Shown here in pieces: positions 34,170 to 41,539 of a stretch of 64,000 bases of DNA. The notes beneath the pieces are model-generated. The model was not told the origin of the DNA and did no database searches. It saw only the letters and a program-made list of their open reading frames with translations. The DNA is from Casp-actino8 sp965659595. GTDB taxonomy: Bacteria > Actinomycetota > Acidimicrobiia > Acidimicrobiales > Ilumatobacteraceae. The stretch is from the NCBI GenBank assembly GCA_965659595.1, contig CBFHWN010000004.1:9184-73183 (forward strand). The letters run 5' to 3'. Within the stretch, counting starts at the first letter, position 1; each line of letters opens with the position of its first letter. Both the position numbers and the translations under genes were made by a program.

Positions 34170-35336
34170 CTACCTCAGGGCCGCGCGGACGTCGGCCAGG
34201 ACGTCGTCGGTGTGCTCGAGACCGCAGCTCATCCGCACGGTTCCCGGGGTGATCCCGGCCGCTGCCAACTCCTCGGGCAGGAGTCCGGCGTGCGTCGTCG
34301 ATGCTGGATGGGTCACGAGCGTCTCAGGACCACCCATGGACGTGGCCTGTCGGCACAACCGCACCGAATCGATGAAACGGGCACCGGCATCGAAGCCACC
34401 GGCCAACTCGAACGACAACACTCCCCCGAACCGCTGATACTGCTGCACGCCGAGTTCGTACTGAGGGTGCGACTCGAGACGCGGATGCCGTACCCACGAC
34501 ACCGCTGTGTGTGATTCGAGCAGGCGCCCTACCGCCACCGCCGTCTCTTCTTGCTGACGCAGACGCGGACCGAGAGTTCGCAAGCCACGCAGTCCATTCA
34601 TGGCGTCGAACGGTGATGCGCACGCGCCTTGCAGCACGGCGAATCCCCACAGCGCGTCGATGAGATCACGTTCACCGGTCACCACACCCAAGGTCGCGTC
34701 GTTGTGTCCGGCCATGGCCTTGGTGGCCGAGTGGATCGTCAACTGCACACCATGATCGAGCGGTCGGACGCCGAGCGGTGTGGCGAGGGTCGAGTCGACT
34801 GCCGTGATCGGCCCCTTGATCGCACCCAACTCGTCGAGGTCGACCAAGTCGAGAAGCGGATTGGCCGGCGTTTCGGCGAGGACGAGCATCGTGCGCCCCG
34901 AGATCACGGCATCGGTGAAAGCACCCGGCTGCGTCGCGTCGACGAAGGTGACGTCGATCCCGAAACGCGGGCACACACCGGCGAGCAACTGAGTGGTTCC
35001 GCCGTACGCCTGCTTCTGCGCCACGACGTGATCGCCTTTGCTGCACAGGCCAAGCACCACCCCGGCGATCGCACCCATTCCGGATGCGAAAGCTCGGGCC
35101 GCCTCGGCGCCTTCGAGTTCGGCGACGGCATCCTCGAACGCGTTGACGGTGGGATTGCCGTGGCGGCTGTAGAACTCGGCCGCCTGCGACGAGTGCGCCA
35201 GACGCCGCCCGTCGGCCAACGAGTCGATCTCGTACGTCGTCGTCGCCCACAACACCGGGGCCAGGGCCCGAACACCCGGGGTGCGACCACCTCGGACCGC
35301 GCGGGTCTCGGGTCGGGATTCATCGGCCGGGGTCAT
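34170..35336 (-). CDS. PLP-dependent trans-sulfuration enzyme (cystathionine gamma-synthase/lyase family)
   Basis: A 388-residue Cys/Met-metabolism PLP enzyme: YSRHGNPTVNAFEDAVAELEG, GMGAIAGVV, AETPANPLLD and the PLP lysine in IHSATKAMAGHND, followed by LRGLRTL. Members make or split cystathionine or release methanethiol; the exact reaction cannot be fixed from motifs. Start at ATG 35336. The gene interrupts the SOS block and shows no LexA box of its own. Divergent from the response regulator. Confidence 0.8.
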   Translation of the reverse strand: MTPADESRPETRAVRGGRTPGVRALAPVLWATTTYEIDSLADGRRLAHSSQAAEFYSRHGNPTVNAFEDAVAELEGAEAARAFASGMGAIAGVVLGLCSKGDHVVAQKQAYGGTTQLLAGVCPRFGIDVTFVDATQPGAFTDAVISGRTMLVLAETPANPLLDLVDLDELGAIKGPITAVDSTLATPLGVRPLDHGVQLTIHSATKAMAGHNDATLGVVTGERDLIDALWGFAVLQGACASPFDAMNGLRGLRTLGPRLRQQEETAVAVGRLLESHTAVSWVRHPRLESHPQYELGVQQYQRFGGVLSFELAGGFDAGARFIDSVRLCRQATSMGGPETLVTHPASTTHAGLLPEELAAAGITPGTVRMSCGLEHTDDVLADVRAALR

Positions 35337-35483
35337 CAGAACAGTCAACCAAGGCCGACCCCGAGCCACAGGAGGAATTTCGGCAAAAAGCGCGAGAGGC
35401 CTTCGTCTGAGGACTCATGACCGGTGCCACCGCCGGTGGCCGTGTCCGACGTTCAGGGCACGACCGACGAAATGAGGACCGCC

Positions 35484-36287
35484 ATGACCCTGCACGAAAT
35501 CCGACCGAATCGCACCCGACGTCACCGCACCCACGAGCTGACGGAGCGACGAATTCTCGTCACCCTGTCGCACCCGTCCGACCGACGCTCGATCGAACAC
35601 GCCCTCGACCACATCGGACACGTCGTTCGATCGACGGCCGATGAGATGACGACGTCGGCCATGCTCACGTCCTTCGCCCCCGACGTCATCCTGATCGACG
35701 CACGCGAGGTGTACCCGACCGTGACACCACTCGCAGCACGCCTTCGTGAACTTCCGCGAATGGGCGTGGTCGTCGTGGGTGGAAACAGTCGCGAACAGCG
35801 GCTGGCCGCTCTTCGATTCGGCGTGGACGACGTGGTGACCACCGATACCGCCGCCGAGGAGATCGCATTGCGCTGCGCCAACGTCGCCTCGCGCGTCGCC
35901 CGCAGCGAACCCGAAGTCGTTCCGGCCGTCGAGTCGACACGAACCTTTGGTCCCTTGGTCGTGGACGTGAGTCGACGCGAGATCCATGTGAACGGACATC
36001 TCGTCCCGTCGACCAAACTCGAGTTCGATTTGTTTGCCCGCATATGTCGCACTCCCGATCAGGTGGTGACACGTGTCGAGCTGATCGAGTCGGTGTGGGG
36101 GCCGAATTGGTTCGGCGACAGTCACGTGGTCGACGTCCACCTGTCGAACTTGCGACGCAAACTTCGCGAACGGTGCACGGCCGTCGACTACTGGCACACC
36201 GTTCGCGGTGTGGGATTCCGGCTCTCCGACGATCTCGCCACAGGATTCGACGAGCGAGTGGAGTCCCGGGTTCGCCGCGCCGGCTGA
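35484..36287 (+). CDS. Orphan OmpR-type response regulator with atypical receiver domain
   Basis: A 267-residue protein. The receiver-like domain (about 20-140) keeps a possible phosphorylation Asp in VILIDAR, but the acidic pair at the first strand is absent (ILVTLSHPSD) and the conserved Lys is Thr (DDVVTTD). The C-terminal winged helix is canonical: FGPLVVDVSRREIHVNGH, LTKLEF-like STKLEFDLFARICRTPDQVVTR, VDVHLSNLRRKL, IRTVRGVGF-like YWHTVRGVGFRL. No sensor kinase lies nearby. Activation by ligand, redox or protein contact is more likely than phosphorylation (inference). AGGA precedes ATG 35484. A short GC-rich stem (36279-36292) spans its stop. Confidence 0.8.
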   Translation: MTLHEIRPNRTRRHRTHELTERRILVTLSHPSDRRSIEHALDHIGHVVRSTADEMTTSAMLTSFAPDVILIDAREVYPTVTPLAARLRELPRMGVVVVGGNSREQRLAALRFGVDDVVTTDTAAEEIALRCANVASRVARSEPEVVPAVESTRTFGPLVVDVSRREIHVNGHLVPSTKLEFDLFARICRTPDQVVTRVELIESVWGPNWFGDSHVVDVHLSNLRRKLRERCTAVDYWHTVRGVGFRLSDDLATGFDERVESRVRRAG

Positions 36288-36311
36288 CCGGCACGGCGAC
36301 GTGTCGACGAC

Positions 36312-37931
36312 TCAGCGGTATTCGCCGACGATCGACCACCGACCGTTCTCGAGCCAGACCATGTAGGCGTCGGGGCCTCGTTCACCCGCCAGCACGAACT
36401 GGAAACGAGCCGCCCGTCGTCGTTGCGACGTCCACCACTTTTCTTCGAACGGCCACGGCCCGGCCCACGCCACGACTCGTCTCTCGTCGCGGTCGATCCG
36501 CACACGCGCCGGAGGAGCACTCACGAGCCCCCGTCCGTTCACGACGACGGCGCGACCTTCGGCGTCGACGACGTCGATCGGACGCGGTTCGGGAAGCACC
36601 ACCGAGGGCGCCGGAGCTGGAAGGGCGCCTGGCCACGGTGACGAATCGGCGGGTCGCGCGATCAGCCGTCGGTCGTCGGCACCGAGCGATGCGAAAGGAA
36701 CGAGTTCGAACTGATCGTGCGGATGTCGTCCACCCCGCCACGACGCAAGGGTCACGGCATCGGGTCCGAGCAGTCCGACAAGACGGGTCATGGCCCGCGT
36801 CGCCGTGTCGTCGGCTTCCGTGCGCTCACCCCAGAAACCCCGCTGCTGCGAGCTGTCGTGACGCACATCGGTGGGAGCGATCGACAGCGATGTGATGCCA
36901 GCCGATGGAGGATCGTCACCATCGATCCAGCCGGCGAGTTGCCATCGCACTCGGTCGACGATCGCAGCCGACGCGAGACCGTCGGCATGAACCCAGGCTC
37001 GTGATGATCGTTCACCATGTTCGGACTCGACGTCGACGACGAGACGCGTACACACCAGACCGCGATCGGACAATGTCGCGTGGATCGCGTCGGCCAAGGC
37101 CTTGGCCGCGAATACCACCTGATCGATCTGGCCGATCGGGTCGTCGAACGTACGAGACACCGAGAGATCGTCAGGTGGTGCAACGGCCGCTGGCGGCGTG
37201 TCGTCGGTGCCGGTGACCACGCGGGACAACCCCTCACCCCATCGACCGAAGCGATCGGACAACTGCACCGACGTGAGTGCCCCCACATGACCGAACGTGT
37301 CGAGACCGAGACGCCGGAGCAGATCGACGACATCGGGGTCGGCTCCGATGGTCGGAACGAGAGCCGATACCGGATGCGGAGCAAGGAACTCGGCCGTCGA
37401 CGACGACGGCACCACCACCGGCCGTTCGGTCGCGATCGATCGACGCGCCGCCAACATCGTCGCCACACGTCCGTCGGCGATCCCGACACCGATCGCCGCC
37501 ACTCCATGAGCTCGGCCGAGTGCACCGACGGCAAGTTCCAGGAGTCGCTCAGCCAGACGTTCGTCACCACCGACGTAACGCGACGGCCCGCGTGTGGCCA
37601 TGAGAAGTCGACCCGACTCTTCGACGTCGACGAGTGGAACCAGATCGCCGACGGCCCGCACCACCGGCTCGAAGAAGCGGGCGTCGCGGTCGGTGTCGTG
37701 CGGAACGAGGACGAGATGCGGACACGCACCCTGTGCTTCACGTCGAGTCTGCCCCACTCGTACCCCGTCACGCGATGCCGCAACCGAACAAGCCTGCACT
37801 CGGCGGGCGTGTACAACGGCGAGCGGCGCGCTCGGATCGAACAGCGGACCGCGACCAGCCGATCCGGCCAAGACGGCCGCCGTGACCGGCCAATCGGCAC
37901 ACCAGACGACGGCGCACCGCGGTGGAGTCAT
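36312..37931 (-). CDS. imuB: ImuB, catalytically inactive Y-family polymerase-like protein
   Basis: A 539-residue protein of the DinB/UmuC superfamily. The N-terminal region (AVVWCADWPVTAAVL) replaces the metal-binding acidic motif of active Y-polymerases, as in known ImuB proteins. FEPVVRAVGDLVPLVDVEESGRLL and the helix-hairpin region (LLRRLGLDTFGHVGAL) are conserved, and the C-terminus is long. ImuB links ImuA' and DnaE2 to the sliding clamp. Its ATG overlaps the TGA of imuA' by 4 nt, so the two are one SOS operon. Confidence 0.9.
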   Translation of the reverse strand: MTPPRCAVVWCADWPVTAAVLAGSAGRGPLFDPSAPLAVVHARRVQACSVAASRDGVRVGQTRREAQGACPHLVLVPHDTDRDARFFEPVVRAVGDLVPLVDVEESGRLLMATRGPSRYVGGDERLAERLLELAVGALGRAHGVAAIGVGIADGRVATMLAARRSIATERPVVVPSSSTAEFLAPHPVSALVPTIGADPDVVDLLRRLGLDTFGHVGALTSVQLSDRFGRWGEGLSRVVTGTDDTPPAAVAPPDDLSVSRTFDDPIGQIDQVVFAAKALADAIHATLSDRGLVCTRLVVDVESEHGERSSRAWVHADGLASAAIVDRVRWQLAGWIDGDDPPSAGITSLSIAPTDVRHDSSQQRGFWGERTEADDTATRAMTRLVGLLGPDAVTLASWRGGRHPHDQFELVPFASLGADDRRLIARPADSSPWPGALPAPAPSVVLPEPRPIDVVDAEGRAVVVNGRGLVSAPPARVRIDRDERRVVAWAGPWPFEEKWWTSQRRRAARFQFVLAGERGPDAYMVWLENGRWSIVGEYR

Positions 37932-38641
37932 GGCACCACGCGCAACCGGACAGTCGAGTCGCCGATGACATTCGTGATCGAGTCTGCGGGCTCGATCTCT
38001 TCGAGTCGACCACTCAGACCGGGCAGCCAGACGTCGCGTCGGGTCGGGCGGCCGTCCCGGCTGCGATGACGACGGCCGTCGACGCCGACACTCACACGAC
38101 GTGCGCACAACCGGCCGTGACCGTCGCCGATTCCATTCCAAGTGTGCACGTCGGTGTCGACGCGCAGATCGGCCGCCACGAGGCGCGTGTGATCGACGAC
38201 AATGCACACAGCACCGCGCGACTGCAGACGCGTCGTGAAACGACGCACCAACGACGACGGCAACGACGCCAAGAAATCGGCCGACGTGACGACGACGTCG
38301 AAACCGTCGACGAGAGCTCCGAGCACGTTGGCCGAATCGGCACCGGCGTGATGGGGATCGTCGACGAATACGGTGCGTTCGAGTGCCACCTCCATGTCGG
38401 CGGCGGCGAGCACGCCAAAGGACGGCACCCCCACGACGGCCACCCACGATCCACGCTGGGTGGGCGCGACGAGAAGGGCGATTGCGCACGACATCGACGC
38501 CGGACCGGTGCACATGACGGTCTGGCCGCGAACCAGACCCGACCCGATCGCCGGCACGAGGACGGGGTGCACCGGCAGGGTTCGTTCATGGGCGAACGTG
38601 AGAGGCCGGATCGACGGAATGTTCGGTGCAATCGAAGCCAT
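37928..38641 (-). CDS. imuA: ImuA' (RecA-like mutasome component)
   Basis: A 237-residue protein at the usual position before imuB. It has a decayed RecA-like core: GLVRGQTVMCTGPASMS replaces the Walker A region, then WVAVVGVPSFGVLAAADMGVALER-like and VVTSADFLASLP strands. ImuA' is required with ImuB and DnaE2 for induced mutagenesis in mycobacteria. TACAGT ends 6 nt before the ATG, and the LexA box overlaps it, so the transcript is leaderless and tightly SOS-controlled. Confidence 0.85.
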   Translation of the reverse strand: MASIAPNIPSIRPLTFAHERTLPVHPVLVPAIGSGLVRGQTVMCTGPASMSCAIALLVAPTQRGSWVAVVGVPSFGVLAAADMEVALERTVFVDDPHHAGADSANVLGALVDGFDVVVTSADFLASLPSSLVRRFTTRLQSRGAVCIVVDHTRLVAADLRVDTDVHTWNGIGDGHGRLCARRVSVGVDGRRHRSRDGRPTRRDVWLPGLSGRLEEIEPADSITNVIGDSTVRLRVVP

Positions 38642-38645
38642 GCGG

Positions 38646-38677
38646 CGACTGTATCGAACAGGTGTTCGATACAGTCG
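38646..38677. promoter_or_regulatory. Extended LexA box of the imuA'-imuB operon
   Basis: The core TCGAACAGGTGTTCGA (38654-38669) matches the LexA consensus. The symmetry extends well beyond it: 15-bp perfect arms around a 2-nt centre. The distal arm includes the TACAGT -10 element of imuA'. Confidence 0.9.
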
Positions 38678-38679
38678 GG

Positions 38680-39579
38680 TCAGTTGTCGTTGGTCGAGGC
38701 TCCCGATCGACCCGACGACGACCGGCGGGTGCTCGAGTGACCCGACAACTCGTTCAGGAACTCGACGAACCCCCGGGCACCATCGGCGTAAAAATCGGCA
38801 CCCAGTTCACGAGCCATCCCGGCGTCGGTGATGGCCGGCCCGCCGAGGACCACCGGAACCTCGTCGCCGATGGCCCGACGTAGGGCCTGTACCACTTCCA
38901 CGGCACCGGGTACCGCAAAGGGAGTGGTCACGCTCACGCCGACGGCGGTCAGACCAGCCATCCGTGACGCAGCATGAACGAACGAGTTGGCTGGCGTGTC
39001 GGCTCCGAGGTCGAGAACCTCCCAACCCTCGAGGCGCAAGAGGTCGGCCAGCATGGCGAGGGGCAGAGCATGCCGCTCACCCGCCGGACCGCCGATCAAC
39101 ACGTCACCACGGCGACGGCCTCGACGGACGAATCGGGGGCTCAATTGACCCACGAGACGGGTGACGATGACCGTGGCCTGGTGTTCGATCGAGATGTCGA
39201 TCTCACCACGCGACCACTGAGCTCCGATCTCGGACAGAGCCGGCGACACGATGTCGAGGTACACCTCTTCGGTGTCACTCCCGGCGTCGATGGCCCGCTG
39301 GACCACCTGCCAGGCGCCACCCGCGTCGGCGTTCGCCAGACAACGCAGGAGTTCACCCGAGTAGTCGCCGGTCCGGCGGGCGTCAGTGGTCGACCGCGGA
39401 GTGGCCGCTCGTTCAGTGGCCCGCTTACGGAATTCTTCGAGAGCATGCGGTGTGACCTGCCAGACGCCCTTCACCCGCGTCGCGGCCAACTTCCCTTGCC
39501 GCACATACCGGTACACCGTCATGTAGTGCACGCCGAGAACCTGCGCTGCGTCGTCCAGCGACAAGGTTTCCGAATTCAC
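38680..39579 (-). CDS. Helix-turn-helix / cobalamin-binding regulator, CarH/LitR-type photoreceptor candidate
   Basis: A 299-residue protein. Residues 1-55 are an excisionase/MerR-like HTH (SLDDAAQVLGVHYMTVYRYVRQGKL). A helical B12-binding cap spans about 75-150 and contains W122-x9-E132-H133, the light-sensing signature of CarH. The Rossmann B12 domain (about 158-275) has GERHALPL with His170 at the place of the CarH lower ligand. In CarH, adenosylcobalamin holds a DNA-bound tetramer in the dark and light breaks it. A basic/Ser-rich tail ends the protein. The GTG start has TAGCCT 6 nt upstream. Adjacent to imuA', from which its stop is 39 nt away. Targets are unknown. Confidence 0.8.
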   Translation of the reverse strand: MNSETLSLDDAAQVLGVHYMTVYRYVRQGKLAATRVKGVWQVTPHALEEFRKRATERAATPRSTTDARRTGDYSGELLRCLANADAGGAWQVVQRAIDAGSDTEEVYLDIVSPALSEIGAQWSRGEIDISIEHQATVIVTRLVGQLSPRFVRRGRRRGDVLIGGPAGERHALPLAMLADLLRLEGWEVLDLGADTPANSFVHAASRMAGLTAVGVSVTTPFAVPGAVEVVQALRRAIGDEVPVVLGGPAITDAGMARELGADFYADGARGFVEFLNELSGHSSTRRSSSGRSGASTNDN

Positions 39580-39698
39580 ATCTCTAGGCTAAACGGGGTC
39601 ATTTCACACTGCGTGATCGTGCGACGTGAATTCCGGAACAAACGAGAAATGTCGACTTTCCCCGTCAACAAGCGACCTGCGCCCCGGGATTCCGTCGA

Positions 39699-40157
39699 TC
39701 AGCCCTTCAGGCGTTGACGCGCCGCCCGGCTGCGTTCGAGCAGGTGGGCTGGGACCTTCTTCAAAGCCTCGGCCAGTTTCGGATCGCCACCAGCGTCGAT
39801 AGTCGGAGCCGACGACTCGTCGGCCTCCGGCACAAGATCTTCGAAGGCCGGTGGCTCCATGCCGGGCTTCCAGTACTGGTACAGATCTCGCACGACGTCG
39901 ACCAAACCGACCGAGTCGAAACCTTTCTCGAGATCGACCGTCACCATGTTCTGGTACACGTGCACACCGGCTACGCGGCCCGTGGCGAAGAGGCGACGAG
40001 CCAGTTCAGCCGAAGGAGTGTCGGCCGACGCATGGGCCGACTGGTCGCCGACGACGAATGTCTCGTGGCCCATACCCGAGAGGCTGCGATTGGCTTCGAA
40101 GCGGACGATGCCCGGACGGCGGCTCGGCTTTTCGACGACGAGAACGGGTTGACCCAT
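39699..40157 (-). CDS. Nfu/NifU N-terminal domain-like protein
   Basis: A 152-residue protein. Residues about 15-95 resemble the Nfu N-terminal domain: IVRFEANRSLSGMGHETF, ELARRLFATGRVAGVHVYQNMVTVDLEKG. The Cys-containing NifU C-terminal domain is absent, and the tail (about 100-152) is a charged helical region. Such N-domains assist iron-sulfur protein maturation, but a scaffold role without cysteines is doubtful. TAATGT lies 6 nt before the ATG (leaderless type). Confidence 0.6.
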   Translation of the reverse strand: MGQPVLVVEKPSRRPGIVRFEANRSLSGMGHETFVVGDQSAHASADTPSAELARRLFATGRVAGVHVYQNMVTVDLEKGFDSVGLVDVVRDLYQYWKPGMEPPAFEDLVPEADESSAPTIDAGGDPKLAEALKKVPAHLLERSRAARQRLKG

Positions 40158-40233
40158 GGGCCCACATTAGTGGCGCATTCGACAGGTCGCCCGAATCGAA
40201 ATCGGGTCGATGCCGGCAGTACGGTGACAAACC

Positions 40234-41508
40234 ATGTCGACCGCATCCGGAACCCCGTCGCTTCCCGATTTCGAAGCCGAGGCACTCGCCTTCCTCGAAG
40301 CCAACGCCACGCGCAAACAGGCTGAAAAGAAGTTCGTATGGGGCGAAGGTTCCGACAAGGTGTCAATGTTCGAGGAGAAAGATCGCGACAGCGAGCGCGA
40401 CGACGTGGCACGGGCTCAGGACTGGCGACGCAAGCGATTCGACGCCGGCTTCGGCTGGATCAACGGTCCCGTCGAATTCGGCGGGCGCGCCTTGCCGGCC
40501 GTCTACCAACGGGCTTACGACTCACTCGAGTCGAAGTTCGAGACGCCCAACATGAGCTGTTTCACGATTGGCCTCGGCATGGTGGCCCCGACGATCCTGG
40601 CGCATGGATCCGACTCGGCGCGCCAGGCCTATCTGCAGAAGATGTACCGCGGCGACGTCATCGGCTGCCAGCTGTTCAGCGAACCCGGAGCCGGTTCCGA
40701 CTTGGCCAGCCTTTCCACCAAGGCCGAGCGCGACGGCGACGAATGGGTCATCACCGGCCAGAAAGTCTGGACGAGCGGCGCGCACTACAGCGACATCGGC
40801 GAGATCATCGCCCGAACCGACGTGAATCTTCCGAAGCACAAGGGACTCACCGGCTTCGTCGTCGACATGAAGGCCCCAGGCGTCGAGATCCGACCGCTTC
40901 GCCAGATGACCGGAGGAGCTTCGTTCAACGAAGTCTTCTTCACCGAGGTTCGGGTGGCTGACGACCAACGTCTCGGCGATGTGAACAACGGCTGGAACGT
41001 GGCTCTCACCACCCTCATGAACGAACGCGCGGCGATCGGGGCCGGTGGCGGTGGCGGTGGCATCAACCTCTTCGGGCGAATCATCGAGATGGCCAAGTTC
41101 TATGACGTGGCGGGCGATCCGGTTCTCCGTGACGAGTTGGCGAACCTGATCATCAGCAACAAGGTGGCGGCGTACAACAACCAACGCGCCCTCGACAAGA
41201 TCAAAGCCGGCCAGATGCCCGGTCCCGAGTTGAGCATGGCCAAGTTGGTCGGCACCGACAACATGCGTCGCATGGGTGACTTCCTGTCGCATCTGCTCGG
41301 TACCAAGTTGGTGGCCGACGGCGGCGAGTGGGGAACCTACGCCTGGAACCAGCTCATCCTCGGCACGCCCGGTGGGCGAATCGCCGGCGGCTCCGACGAA
41401 GTGATGCGCAACATTCTCGCCGAGCGCGTGCTCGGCCTGCCCAAGGATCCGGGCATCGACTCGACGAGTCCGTTCAAGGACTTGAAGGTCGGCACCCAGA
41501 AATCCTGA
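40234..41508 (+). CDS. Acyl-CoA dehydrogenase
   Basis: A 424-residue acyl-CoA dehydrogenase with QLFSEPGAGSDLASL, WVITGQKVWTSGAHYSD, ASFNEVFFTEVRV, a glycine-rich GAGGGGGGINLFG insertion near residue 270, and C-terminal IAGGSDEVMRNILAERVLGLPKD. The IYEGT Glu position reads IAGGS, so this catalytic Glu is absent, as in several actinobacterial FadE proteins. ATG start with TACGGT 8 nt upstream. Monocistronic; none of the shared dyads is visible here. Confidence 0.85.
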   Translation: MSTASGTPSLPDFEAEALAFLEANATRKQAEKKFVWGEGSDKVSMFEEKDRDSERDDVARAQDWRRKRFDAGFGWINGPVEFGGRALPAVYQRAYDSLESKFETPNMSCFTIGLGMVAPTILAHGSDSARQAYLQKMYRGDVIGCQLFSEPGAGSDLASLSTKAERDGDEWVITGQKVWTSGAHYSDIGEIIARTDVNLPKHKGLTGFVVDMKAPGVEIRPLRQMTGGASFNEVFFTEVRVADDQRLGDVNNGWNVALTTLMNERAAIGAGGGGGGINLFGRIIEMAKFYDVAGDPVLRDELANLIISNKVAAYNNQRALDKIKAGQMPGPELSMAKLVGTDNMRRMGDFLSHLLGTKLVADGGEWGTYAWNQLILGTPGGRIAGGSDEVMRNILAERVLGLPKDPGIDSTSPFKDLKVGTQKS

Positions 41509-41539
41509 GCAGGCGAATCATTGCGGTGTGCTCACGCCA

